Positions 1 to 8,716 of a DNA stretch of 64,000 bases are shown piece after piece. Below the pieces are notes generated by a model. The model searched no databases. It saw nothing but the letters and a program-made list of their open reading frames with translations, and was not told the DNA's origin. This DNA comes from Dyella caseinilytica (GTDB lineage Bacteria; Pseudomonadota; Gammaproteobacteria; Xanthomonadales; Rhodanobacteraceae). Where the stretch lies: positions 3,472,001 through 3,536,000 of the forward strand of contig NZ_CP064030.1 in assembly GCF_016865235.1 (NCBI RefSeq), in the 5' to 3' direction. Position 1 is the first letter of the stretch. Every line of letters begins with the position of its first letter. Made by a program: the position numbers and the translations under genes.

Positions 1-2
1 AA

Positions 3-1601
3 CAGGATTTCGTGGTCTTTTCGCTGAAGGATCAACCCGGCACTACCGCACTGGCAACCAACACCAAGCCTGCTTTGAACAGCGTGGTCTATGCCGTTGG
101 CAATGCACTGGGCACAGGCGTGGTGATCCGTGACGGCCTCTACACCTCCGACACACCGGAAGAAGAAAACGGCCGCTGGAAGTGGATGCGTTTTTCCGCC
201 GCCGCCTCACCCGGCAACAGCGGCGGTCCGCTGCTGGATCAGGATGGCAAAGTGATCGGCGTGGTGCTGATGAAATCGGCCAACGAAAACCTCAACTACG
301 CGCTGCCTATCAGCGAAGTATTGAATGCGTCCGATAATACGGCGGTGATGGACAAGCAACTGTCCTACCAGTTGGACGTGCTCGATTACGATCAGAACGC
401 CAGCTTCAAGGCACAGTTCCCGCTACCGGCCAGTTATGCCGATTTCAGCGCCAATTACCTGAAGTTGCAGAACAGCTTCAACGAACAACAACTGAAAGCC
501 TTGTTGCAGCAGCAAAGCGCCGACCTGTTCCCCAACGGCGCAGGCTCCAACCGGATTCTGCACGACAGTCCGCAGCTCAGCTTCTTCCCTACCCTGATCG
601 CACATACCGGCAGTGGCCAGTGGAGTTACGCCGGGCGCGAGCTCAATCGCGTACCACTCAGTGGCAACGGTTACATCGCAAGCGGTGTTGTCGGTCACAA
701 CTTCCTGATCCACCTGCGACGGCCCGATGACATGAAGGCCGACGCGTTCTACGACGATCCCAAGCAGATGATGGATCTCGTGCTGAAGACCGGCTTCTGG
801 TACCGCCAAGTGGGTCCGGAAAAAATCAAAATCACCTCGCTGGGTGAACCGACCACTAAAGACGACTACACGGATACTTGGCAGCGGCACTGGAAAGTGT
901 TTGTCTGGCCGGAGCCTTATATCAACGCCCAGATCGTCGTGTTTGCGCTACCGGTGCCGGATGGCTACGCCATCATGATGCGCCTCAATCCGGCGATGAC
1001 GACGCATGACAGCTTGATCGACATGAAAGCGCTCACCACCTTCTTCAACGTCGATTACGGCGGCTCACTGGCGCAATGGAAAGCCTTCCTCGCCGATGAC
1101 ACACTGCTCCCGCAATCACTGAAGAACACCCGCATCGATATCGATTACGGCAAGCGCTTCAGCTATGACTCGGACACGATCGCCTTCAATTACCCCGCGA
1201 GCCTGCAGGCCATTACACCGGACAACATGCTGGCCGTGGGCTTCGGTTACTTCCCGAACAACGGCAAGGTGAGCCTGCAAGCCAACTACATCCAGCTTCG
1301 CCTGAATGTTACCGATCCGGATCGCATCAGTGTTCGCCGCCACGTTGCTCCCAGCGCCGATCTGGATGACAACTTCAAGGAAGCCTGGGGCAAGCTGCTG
1401 CACAAGCAGCATCCGTATGATGGCGTTGCCTATAACGACGGCGATGAAATGGATATCGCTACGGTGATCGATCCGAGCTCAAGCGGGACACCTGCGGAGC
1501 TCTATACAGCGTTCTATGGAACACAGGGAACGCACAAGCCCGATGAGATGAAGGCGAAGCTCGATTCGCTGACGCAGGGATTCAAGATCAAGTCGCATTG
1601 A
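3..1601 (+). CDS. Trypsin-like serine protease, 5' end cut by window
   Basis: The reading frame is open to the window edge (in-frame codons from base 3), so the N-terminus, with the catalytic His and Asp, lies outside. The visible part begins near the end of a chymotrypsin-fold domain. It contains SPGNSGGPLLDQDGKVIGV, the S1-family serine signature, with the nucleophile codon at 219-221, followed by NLNYALPISEV, typical of the last strand of HtrA-like proteases. After about residue 105 come roughly 425 residues with no domain I recognise and no PDZ pattern, rich in aromatic and Asp/Lys residues. The gene ends at TGA 1599-1601. Inference: a secreted or periplasmic protease with a large family-specific C-terminal region. 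The substrate is unknown. Confidence 0.75.
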   Translation, partial: QDFVVFSLKDQPGTTALATNTKPALNSVVYAVGNALGTGVVIRDGLYTSDTPEEENGRWKWMRFSAAASPGNSGGPLLDQDGKVIGVVLMKSANENLNYALPISEVLNASDNTAVMDKQLSYQLDVLDYDQNASFKAQFPLPASYADFSANYLKLQNSFNEQQLKALLQQQSADLFPNGAGSNRILHDSPQLSFFPTLIAHTGSGQWSYAGRELNRVPLSGNGYIASGVVGHNFLIHLRRPDDMKADAFYDDPKQMMDLVLKTGFWYRQVGPEKIKITSLGEPTTKDDYTDTWQRHWKVFVWPEPYINAQIVVFALPVPDGYAIMMRLNPAMTTHDSLIDMKALTTFFNVDYGGSLAQWKAFLADDTLLPQSLKNTRIDIDYGKRFSYDSDTIAFNYPASLQAITPDNMLAVGFGYFPNNGKVSLQANYIQLRLNVTDPDRISVRRHVAPSADLDDNFKEAWGKLLHKQHPYDGVAYNDGDEMDIATVIDPSSSGTPAELYTAFYGTQGTHKPDEMKAKLDSLTQGFKIKSH

Positions 1602-1660
1602 TAGCGTACGTGAAAGCGAAGGCCATTCAATGTGGCGTCGAGACTACCCGCACCTCACTA

Positions 1661-1684
1661 TCATCCCGGTCTGAACCGGGATGA
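1661..1684. repeat. Dispersed palindrome, TCATCCCGG type
   Basis: TCATCCCGGT (1661-1670) and ACCGGGATGA (1675-1684) form a perfect 10-bp inverted repeat around a 4-base loop. It lies between the protease gene and uppP. The same core recurs at 21387-21428, 33218-33320 and 48479-48500, always between genes or at a gene end, so it is a dispersed repeat that may also act as a terminator here. No T-tract follows. Confidence 0.7.
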
Positions 1685-1800
1685 CGCGCAAGCTCATGAA
1701 ACCGCGATCATGAAGAGAGCCTGATGTCCCTGCACGCCGACTTGCACGCCGTGCAAGCCCGGCTGACATAATGGCGTACCGATTTCGGAGGGATGACGAC

Positions 1801-2628
1801 GTGAGCTTGTGGTTTCTGATTTTCCTTAGCGTGCTGCAGGGTGTCACCGAATTGTTTCCGGTCAGTAGCCTTGGCCACACCCTGTTGGTGCCCGCGCTGT
1901 TCGGCATGCATATCGACAAGCATGCGCCGCAGCTCATCCCCTTTCTGGTTGCCCTGCACCTGGGTACCGCGTTCGCGTTGCTCGGTTATTTCCGCCAGCG
2001 CTGGATCGCGCTGATCCGCGGCTTTTTCGCTTCGCTGGGCGGCCGCCGCAATGACGACGGCCACATGATGTGGGCGCTGATCATCGGCACCGTTCCCGCC
2101 GGTCTGGTCGGCATAGTGCTGGAAAAAAAATTGGAGCTGGTGTTCAAGGATCTGCGCATTGTTGCAGCCGCGCTGATCGTCAACGGGGTGCTGCTGTGGC
2201 TAGGTGATCGCCTTGAGCGTTCACGCGCACACAAGCCACCGGAGAAGCTGAGCCTCCGTCAGGCGTTTCTGGTGGGCCTGGCCCAGGTTGGCGCGCTGAT
2301 CCCGGGCTTTTCGCGCAGCGGCCTGACCATGATCGCCGGTTCCGCAACGGGACTCGATAAGGAAAAGGCTGCGGAATTTTCGTTCCTGCTCGGCACACCG
2401 ATCATCCTCGCCGCCGGCCTGTTGGAAATCCCCAAGCTGTTCAAGGCACCCGATCAGCTGGCCGACGCCTTTCTCGGCGGCGTACTCACCGCCATCGCAG
2501 CCTGGCTAAGCCTGCGCTTCCTGATGCGCTATTTCGAAGGTCGCGGACGTCTGGCCTCGTTTGGCACCTACTGTGTGATCGCGGGCGCTGCATGCCTGGG
2601 CTGGTTCTTGCTGCATCCGGTCGCCTGA
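1801..2628 (+). CDS. uppP: Undecaprenyl-diphosphatase UppP/BacA
   Basis: Integral membrane phosphatase that converts undecaprenyl pyrophosphate to the monophosphate carrier lipid for peptidoglycan and O-antigen synthesis; it also gives bacitracin tolerance. The N-terminus shows the family motif LQGVTELFPVSSLGH (EFLPVSSxGH class, with the active-site Glu and His). The second motif follows further on as GFSRSGLTMIAG (PGxSRSG class, with the catalytic Ser-Arg). About seven to eight hydrophobic segments fit the BacA fold. GTG 1801 is chosen because GGAGGG (1787-1792) sits 8 bases before it and it gives 275 residues, the usual family length. An upstream ATG at 1771 would add ten polar residues. 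CATAAT at 1767-1772 could be a -10 box. A strong hairpin follows the gene. Confidence 0.95.
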   Translation: MSLWFLIFLSVLQGVTELFPVSSLGHTLLVPALFGMHIDKHAPQLIPFLVALHLGTAFALLGYFRQRWIALIRGFFASLGGRRNDDGHMMWALIIGTVPAGLVGIVLEKKLELVFKDLRIVAAALIVNGVLLWLGDRLERSRAHKPPEKLSLRQAFLVGLAQVGALIPGFSRSGLTMIAGSATGLDKEKAAEFSFLLGTPIILAAGLLEIPKLFKAPDQLADAFLGGVLTAIAAWLSLRFLMRYFEGRGRLASFGTYCVIAGAACLGWFLLHPVA

Positions 2629-2647
2629 GCGCGCATCATCGCGAAAC

Positions 2648-2678
2648 GCCAGGCAGTGCGAGCGTTTCACTGCCTGGC
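2648..2678 (+). terminator. Hairpin terminator after uppP
   Basis: GCCAGGCAGTG (2648-2658) pairs perfectly with CACTGCCTGGC (2668-2678) over a 9-base loop. It starts 20 bases after the uppP stop and is followed by a short T-run (GTTT) inside the palindrome CGTTTAAACG. It probably separates uppP transcription from the carrier-thioesterase-P450 gene that follows. The remaining bases to 2888 show no convincing gene. Confidence 0.65.
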
Positions 2679-2888
2679 ACGTTTAAACGAGGCACACGGC
2701 GAGACCATCGACGCCCCCGTGATGGCCATCTCAAAATCTGCATACGACACGACACTGGCACTCGCCTTCACGAATCCGGGAGTCGTGTTTCACCGCCTAT
2801 TCACCGCATCCGGTGTCTAAGACGCTAGTTACTCCGATCGCAACCTTGACTACGGCATGGGCTCGTCCCCATCCGGGAGGTTATTTGC

Positions 2889-5420
2889 GTGAATGCGGAA
2901 CAACTGGAGAGTACCCCCGACACTTCTTTCGCAGCACCCCTGCACGGGCTGAGCTTTGCCAAGCGACGACACGCGTTGACCACGTACATCGCCGATGAAA
3001 TCACCCGCTTGGCGAGAGCCGAACAGCACACACTGCAACCGGAGACAAAACTCGTCGATACCGGCCTCGATTCGCTCGGTGGCATGGAACTCATCGGCAA
3101 TATTGAACGGCAGTTCGGCGTTGCGATACCTATCAACACCTTGCTGGGCTCGGCGACCTTAGGTGACCTGGTCGCCAGACTGGAGCAATCACTGGGTACG
3201 GATCCCTACGATGACGACGCATCGTCGTCTCCCATGTTGCCACCCCATGCCCGGGTGCAAGCCCGCCAGTCACGCGCGGTCGGTTTGCGCGACTGGCAAC
3301 TCTCTGCACCGCTTTTCCTGATACCTGGACTCAATGGCACCGCTCACTATCTTTCGCCGCTATGCCAGGCCTTGGGTGCAAATCGCGCCTGCATCGCCTT
3401 CCAGGCACCTGGAGTCGATGGCCATGAACCACCGCTGGGCTCGATCGAAGAAATGGCACGACGTTATGTCGAGGAAATGCGATCGATTCAGCCGCACGGT
3501 CCTTATGCCATCGCCGGACATTCCGCTGGAGGACTGGTCGCCTATGAAATGGCGCAGATACTGCGCGAGCAAGGCGAAACCGTATCGCCACTCATCCTGA
3601 TCGACTCGACTCTCACCGAGTCCGAGGACAACGCAGATCAAAGCGACGAGGTGATGGCACTGTTCGAAGTGATCGGGGTGTATTGCCGGCTCTCCACCGA
3701 ACCGAAGACGCCCATTTCTGCCAACCATCTAGCCAGACTGCCCGCCGATCAACAACGTCAGGCCCTCTGGGGACTGCTTGCCGGCAATCCTGCGGCGGCC
3801 CATGTCATCGCCGTCTATCGCAAAGGATTTGCCGCGGTAACGCGTTACCGGCCACGCGTCTATACCGGGCCAGTCGTACTGTTACGCTCCAAGGGCGGCT
3901 TCCCCGCTGAAGCCGCTCATCCCCGCCGCCGCGTACGTCATCAATTCAGCTCCCCTACGCTGGGATGGGCTGACCACTGCCCCGCGTTACGCGTTATCGA
4001 TACACCGGGCGACCACTTCACCATGGTCATGCCGCCTCATGCCAACACGCTCGCTTCCACCATGCAGGAACTGCTCGATACATCCGCGCCCATCAACCTA
4101 AGCCTCGAACGTCTGCGCCCGATAGCCCGCGCGCGCACCATCGGCCATGCCCTGATCATCGATGAAGAAGGTGTCCATTTCGATCCGCATCACGCAGATG
4201 TACGCGAAGACCCCCATCCCATACTGAGTCAGATTCGTGAACGGACACCCATCTTTCAGGATGCGCTTTCGCGATGGTGGGTGACGCGCCATGCCGATGT
4301 TTCCAGCGGCCTGCGCAACAAATCGCTGTCAGTCGACGCGAGGCAGCTCGATTACACGCACCGCATTGACGACGATAGCGCAAAGCCATCAGGCGTCAGC
4401 AGTTGGTTCCGCCATCAAGAGAACTCGGCACTCGCTCGCCTCTATAACAACTTCATGCTTTTTATCGACCCGCCGCGGCACACACTGCTCCGCAAAGTCT
4501 TTTCACCACTTTTTTCGCATGATTCCGTACAGCATCTCACGCGTTACATCGATGAACGCGTGGGTGCATTGATTGCAAATATGCGTATGCAAAGCGATCC
4601 CGACCTCATGCGCGACCTTGCCTTGCCGCTCCCGGTAAGTGTGGTATCGATGATCTACGGTGTGCCCGAGGAAGATTCGGCCATGGTGACGCAATGGGCT
4701 CGAGACCTTGGCATGGGGCTAGATACGGGCATGTCCCACCAAGCCATGCAGAAAGCCGAGCACAGCGCGGATAGTTTTACACGCTATCTTCGTGATCACA
4801 TCGCACGCTTGCATAACACACCGGCCTCATCGGCACCCACGTCCCTGCTGAACGTCGCAGAGGTGATCCGCAACGGTGTCACACCCGACGAACTCGTGGC
4901 GCATATCGCCATGTCGTATTTCGCCGGATTCGAAACCACCACAAACACTATCGGCAATGGCACGCTGGCACTGCTCCGTCACCCGACGCAATTTGCACGC
5001 CTGCGTGACGATCCAGCGCTTGCCGACAACGCAGTGGAAGAACTGCTCCGTTACGATTGCCCGGTTCTGTATGTCCTTCGCTTTGCGATCGAGGACACCG
5101 CAGTGGCCGGCCAGAGCATTCCACGCGGAAGCTCGATCATCTTCATGCTGAGCGCCGCCAACCGTGACCCGGCTGCATTTCCGGATCCAGATCGATTGGA
5201 CATCACGCGCGCGGCCAAGCACCACGTCGCGTTCTCGCATGGTGCGCACTATTGCCTCGGTGCGTCGCTGGCACGACTGGAATTACAACGTGTTTTTCTG
5301 GCGCTGGCGAAAGAACGCTTCCAGCTGGTTCCTAGAGGCGTGGCGTGGAGAGCGGCATTTACGTTTCGCGGACTCGACCAACTCCGAATCAGCTGGCAAA
5401 CACCCCAAGCTATGAGCTGA
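2889..5420 (+). CDS. Carrier protein-thioesterase-cytochrome P450 fusion
   Basis: A single 843-residue protein with three catalytic modules. Residues about 25-102 are a phosphopantetheine carrier domain, DTGLDSLGGMEL, with attachment Ser62. Residues about 140-395 are an alpha/beta-hydrolase thioesterase of the NRPS/PKS termination type (PLFLIPGLNG, then GHSAGG with Ser212, likely Asp239 in LILIDS, His376 in GDHFTMV). Residues about 425-838 are a full P450: I-helix AGFETTT (679-685), ExxR as E718-R721, and heme loop FSHGAHYCLG with Cys789. No signal peptide or membrane segment is seen, so it should be cytosolic. GTG 2889 is supported by GGGAGG at 2875-2880. There is no adenylation, ketosynthase, ferredoxin or phosphopantetheinyl transferase gene nearby. 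Inference: a substrate tethered to Ser62 is oxidised by the P450 and released by the thioesterase; the substrate is unknown. Parts of the P450 half have lower GC than uppP. Confidence 0.93.
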   Translation: MNAEQLESTPDTSFAAPLHGLSFAKRRHALTTYIADEITRLARAEQHTLQPETKLVDTGLDSLGGMELIGNIERQFGVAIPINTLLGSATLGDLVARLEQSLGTDPYDDDASSSPMLPPHARVQARQSRAVGLRDWQLSAPLFLIPGLNGTAHYLSPLCQALGANRACIAFQAPGVDGHEPPLGSIEEMARRYVEEMRSIQPHGPYAIAGHSAGGLVAYEMAQILREQGETVSPLILIDSTLTESEDNADQSDEVMALFEVIGVYCRLSTEPKTPISANHLARLPADQQRQALWGLLAGNPAAAHVIAVYRKGFAAVTRYRPRVYTGPVVLLRSKGGFPAEAAHPRRRVRHQFSSPTLGWADHCPALRVIDTPGDHFTMVMPPHANTLASTMQELLDTSAPINLSLERLRPIARARTIGHALIIDEEGVHFDPHHADVREDPHPILSQIRERTPIFQDALSRWWVTRHADVSSGLRNKSLSVDARQLDYTHRIDDDSAKPSGVSSWFRHQENSALARLYNNFMLFIDPPRHTLLRKVFSPLFSHDSVQHLTRYIDERVGALIANMRMQSDPDLMRDLALPLPVSVVSMIYGVPEEDSAMVTQWARDLGMGLDTGMSHQAMQKAEHSADSFTRYLRDHIARLHNTPASSAPTSLLNVAEVIRNGVTPDELVAHIAMSYFAGFETTTNTIGNGTLALLRHPTQFARLRDDPALADNAVEELLRYDCPVLYVLRFAIEDTAVAGQSIPRGSSIIFMLSAANRDPAAFPDPDRLDITRAAKHHVAFSHGAHYCLGASLARLELQRVFLALAKERFQLVPRGVAWRAAFTFRGLDQLRISWQTPQAMS

Positions 5421-5421
5421 A

Positions 5422-5961
5422 TTATTCGTCTGCTGCCGGGTCCATGTCGGGAAACAGGATTTCGGTAAATCCGAACTTGGTGAAATCCGTGATGCGCGAC
5501 GGGTACAACCGCCCGATCAGGTGATCGCATTCATGCTGCACCACGCGTGCATGAAAACCTTCGGCACGGCGATCGATGCGTTCGCCTTTCGGATCGATGC
5601 CTTCGTAGCGGATCAGCGAATAGCGATTGACCGCGCCACGTAATCCCGGCACGGAAAGGCAGCCTTCCCAGCCCTCCTCCATGTCTTGCGACAAGGGAGT
5701 AATCACCGGATTGAGCAGAATGGTCTGCGGCACCGCGGGCGCATCGGGATAACGCTCGGAGCGGTCGAAACCGAAAATCACCAGTTGCAGGTCAACACCG
5801 ATCTGCGGCGCAGCGAGGCCAACGCCACCGGCGTCATGCATGGTCTCGAACATGTCGGCAATCAGCGTATCAAGCTCGGCGCTGCCGATCATCGTATCGG
5901 GCACGGGCGGCGCAACACGCAGCAAACGCGGATCGCCCATCTTCAGAATCTCGCGAATCAT
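5422..5961 (-). CDS. def: Peptide deformylase
   Basis: Removes the formyl group from the N-terminal methionine of nascent proteins; a metalloenzyme (Fe or Zn). All three family motifs are present in order: GVGLAAPQIG, EGCLSVPG (metal Cys) and VQHECDHLIG (two metal His and catalytic Glu). The ATG at 5961 gives 179 residues starting MIREILKMGDPRLL, the classic deformylase start, with GAGG a few bases before it; a longer frame upstream looks untranslated. The gene is not beside fmt as it often is. Its stop codon lies one base from the stop of the convergent P450 fusion gene. Confidence 0.95.
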   Translation of the reverse strand: MIREILKMGDPRLLRVAPPVPDTMIGSAELDTLIADMFETMHDAGGVGLAAPQIGVDLQLVIFGFDRSERYPDAPAVPQTILLNPVITPLSQDMEEGWEGCLSVPGLRGAVNRYSLIRYEGIDPKGERIDRRAEGFHARVVQHECDHLIGRLYPSRITDFTKFGFTEILFPDMDPAADE

Positions 5962-6325
5962 GCCAACCTCACACAAATGTTGCGTTGCTGTCTTACTGTG
6001 GACTTTACGCAGTGAATGCAAGCCTGCTGCCTCACGCTGCGGTGCAAAAACCGGCGACACCCCATGCTTGCGAGTGGCCTCTCTACCCTAAGCACAGGCC
6101 GCCCGCTTTGAGCAATACCGCGCAGGCTTTGCCAACGGTATGAAAGTGGCGAAACCCGCGAAATGACGATGATACGTCATCGAAATGACGGTCAGCGGTA
6201 TTGACCCCTGCGACCGACAGGACGAACCTAACGCCATGCGCAAGCCTCGACATATCCCAGCGGGTGGTTCCTTGCCCGCATTTGTCCCGCTTTGAACAGG
6301 CGCTTATCGATCCCGGAGACCCTTC
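5962..6325 (+). promoter_or_regulatory. Gene-free region upstream of cstA with TGACG repeats
   Basis: This 364-base gap separates divergently read def and cstA and must hold both promoters. I see TGACG (6164-6168) facing CGTCA (6175-6179), then TGACGGTCA (6186-6194): three copies of the same half-site within 31 bases, which looks like an operator array. No clear -35/-10 pair could be assigned. GGAG (6314-6317) is the cstA ribosome-binding site. No small gene is supported. Confidence 0.4.
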
Positions 6326-8407
6326 ATGGAAACCACATCCAAGCCGATCGGCGTGGCAGGCAAGATCCTGTGGGCGATCATCGCCGTCATCGGCGCCGCC
6401 TGCCTGGGCGTGATCACCCTGCGCCGCGGCGAGCCGATCAACGCGATCTGGCTGGTGGCGGCGTCCGTTGCAGTCTTCCTGATCGGCTACCGTTTCTACG
6501 GCCGGTTTATCGAACGGCGTGTATTGCAGATGGACCCCGGCCGCGCGCCACCATCGGTGCTGCACAATGACGGGCTGGACTACGTGCCCACCGACAAGTG
6601 GGTGGTCTTCGGCCACCATTTCGCGGCGATTGCCGGCGCCGGGCCACTGGTGGGACCGGTGCTGGCGGCGCAGATGGGCTACCTGCCCGGCACGCTATGG
6701 ATCCTGTTCGGCGTCGTCCTGGGTGGTGCAGTGCAGGATTTCATGGTGCTCGGCCTGTCGGTCCGGCGCGATGCTCGCTCGCTCGGCCACATGCTGCGCG
6801 AAGAGCTGGGGCCGTTTGCCGGTGTGGTCGCGATGTTCGGCCTTCTGGCCCTGATGATGATCGTGCTGGCAGTGCTGGCGCTGGTCGTTGTGAAAGCGCT
6901 GACGCACAGCCCATGGGGCACCTTCTCGGTGGCTTGCACGATCCCGATCGCGTTGCTCATGGGTGTCTATCTGCGCTGGGTCCGACCTGGGCGCATTCTG
7001 GAGGTATCACTGATCGGTCTGGTGCTGCTGCTGAGTTCGATCGCCTATGGCGCGCATATTGCGGCAACGCCCGACTTGGCGGCTCTGTTCGACTTCGATG
7101 CGAAATCGCTGGCCTGGCTGCTGATCGGCTACGGCTTCTTTGCGTCGGTACTGCCAGTGTGGCTGTTGCTGGCGCCACGCGATTACCTGTCCACGTTCCT
7201 GAAGATCGGCACTATCGTGCTGTTGGCGATCGCGATTCTGTTTGCCGCGCCGGACCTCAGGATGCCGGCCGTGTCGCGCTTTATCGACGGTACCGGCCCC
7301 GTGTTCCAGGGGCAGTTGTTCCCATTCCTGTTCATCACCATCGCCTGCGGCGCGGTATCGGGCTGGCATTCGATCATCGCATCCGGCACCACGCCCAAGC
7401 TGCTGGCCAATGAGGGCGAAGCATGCATGGTCGGTTACGGTGGCATGCTGATGGAAGCCTTCGTCGCGATCATGGCGTTGATTGCCGCCGCATCGCTGCA
7501 TCCTGGCGTGTATTTCGCGATGAACTCGCCATCAGCGCTTATCGGCACCACAGTTGAGCACGCTGCCGCCACCATCAGCCAATGGGGTTTTGTCGTCACG
7601 CCAGATGAACTTTCGCGTACCGCACATGACATCGGTGAAACCAGCGTCCTCAGCCGCGCAGGCGGCGCACCCACGCTGGCGGTAGGCATGGCCCAGCTAC
7701 TTCACAACATCATGCCTGGCGAACGGATGATGGCGTTCTGGTATCACTACGCGATTCTGTTCGAAGCACTGTTCATCCTGACCACGGTGGATGCTGGCAC
7801 GCGTGTCGGCCGCTTCATGATTCAGGAGATCGCAGGACTCGTGCACGAACCGCTGAAGAACACTGAATCATGGATCGGCAATGTGCTGGCTACATCGATC
7901 TGCGTGGCCTTGTGGGGCTATTTCCTTTACCAGGGCGCCGTCGATCCGTTGGGCGGCATCAATACCTTGTGGCCATTATTCGGCATCGCCAACCAGATGC
8001 TCGCAGCGATTGCTTTGATGTTGGCCACGGTGGTGACCGTCAAACTCAAGCGCGAACGCTATGTGTGGGTGCCGGGTATTCCTGCGTTGTGGCTGGTGAT
8101 CTGTACGCTGACAGCGGGCTGGGAAAAACTGTCTGGCCCGATCAGCTTCACCTATGCCGCACAGAATTACACGCAAGCCATGCAGGCAGGCAAGCTGATG
8201 GCACCGGCGAAAAATCTGGCGGAGATGCAGCGCATCATCACCAACAACAGCGTGGATGCCACGCTCACCGCCGTATTCATGCTGCTTGTCTTGACCATGG
8301 GTGGCTTTAGCGTCTACGCCATGATCAAAGCCTGGCGCAGCAACCAGCCCACGGCCCATGAAGCACCTCGCATCGCGCTGACAAGCGTGGTAGGACAAAG
8401 GTCATGA
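6326..8407 (+). CDS. cstA: Carbon starvation protein A family transporter
   Basis: A polytopic inner-membrane carrier of 693 residues with many hydrophobic segments. It belongs to the CstA/BtsT family, whose E. coli members take up pyruvate and have also been linked to peptide use. Typical CstA segments include GHHFAAIAGAGPLVGPVLAAQMGYLPG near residue 95 and TTVDAGTRVGRFMIQE near residue 490. The start has GGAG 8 bases upstream. Its last four bases overlap the start of the small YbdD-like gene (ATGA), so the two are translationally coupled, as in other proteobacteria. In E. coli cstA responds to carbon starvation; here the TGACG array upstream is the only visible candidate control site. Confidence 0.94.
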   Translation: METTSKPIGVAGKILWAIIAVIGAACLGVITLRRGEPINAIWLVAASVAVFLIGYRFYGRFIERRVLQMDPGRAPPSVLHNDGLDYVPTDKWVVFGHHFAAIAGAGPLVGPVLAAQMGYLPGTLWILFGVVLGGAVQDFMVLGLSVRRDARSLGHMLREELGPFAGVVAMFGLLALMMIVLAVLALVVVKALTHSPWGTFSVACTIPIALLMGVYLRWVRPGRILEVSLIGLVLLLSSIAYGAHIAATPDLAALFDFDAKSLAWLLIGYGFFASVLPVWLLLAPRDYLSTFLKIGTIVLLAIAILFAAPDLRMPAVSRFIDGTGPVFQGQLFPFLFITIACGAVSGWHSIIASGTTPKLLANEGEACMVGYGGMLMEAFVAIMALIAAASLHPGVYFAMNSPSALIGTTVEHAAATISQWGFVVTPDELSRTAHDIGETSVLSRAGGAPTLAVGMAQLLHNIMPGERMMAFWYHYAILFEALFILTTVDAGTRVGRFMIQEIAGLVHEPLKNTESWIGNVLATSICVALWGYFLYQGAVDPLGGINTLWPLFGIANQMLAAIALMLATVVTVKLKRERYVWVPGIPALWLVICTLTAGWEKLSGPISFTYAAQNYTQAMQAGKLMAPAKNLAEMQRIITNNSVDATLTAVFMLLVLTMGGFSVYAMIKAWRSNQPTAHEAPRIALTSVVGQRS

Positions 8408-8598
8408 AGACGACACTATCGACATGGTGGCATCGTTTGGTGCAAGCCGCGCGATTGAGTTGTGGCATACCCGACTACGACGTCTATGTGGACCATTTAC
8501 GCACACACCACCCCGAACGCCGGATTCCCACTTACGCCGAGTTCTTCCGCGAACGGCAAACAGCGCGCTATAAAGGTACCGGCGGGCGCTGTTGCTGA
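8404..8598 (+). CDS. YbdD/YjiX family small protein
   Basis: A 64-residue soluble protein matching the YbdD/YjiX family, which is nearly always encoded directly after CstA-type transporters. Visible family features are the early CGIPDYDVYVDHLRTHHPER block and the following YAEFFRERQ; the tail ends in CC. It overlaps the cstA stop by four bases (ATGA). The biochemical role is not known; the tight coupling suggests an accessory or regulatory subunit of the transporter. Confidence 0.9.
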   Translation: MKTTLSTWWHRLVQAARLSCGIPDYDVYVDHLRTHHPERRIPTYAEFFRERQTARYKGTGGRCC

Positions 8599-8629
8599 AC
8601 ACCGGCTAGACCCCAAACTTGGAAACATC

Positions 8630-8658
8630 AGGCCATGCCCGCATTGATGGCATGGCCT
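8630..8658 (+). terminator. Hairpin terminator after cstA-ybdD
   Basis: AGGCCATGCC (8630-8639) pairs perfectly with GGCATGGCCT (8649-8658) over a 9-base loop, followed by TTCTGT. It lies 32 bases past the small gene's stop and probably ends the cstA operon. Confidence 0.75.
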
Positions 8659-8716
8659 TTCTGTAACGCCCAGCCGTTAGAATTTACCCTTTCACGCGAG
8701 TCCGTGCCCGATCACC

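Noticed and set aside
2592..2828. Short frame between uppP and the P450 fusion gene
   Set aside because: It overlaps the uppP end and the hairpin terminator and has no ribosome-binding site.
2629..5961. A full NRPS or PKS cluster
   Set aside because: Only carrier, thioesterase and P450 modules were found in one gene. Genes for loading or chain extension are absent from the neighbourhood, so a larger cluster is not supported.
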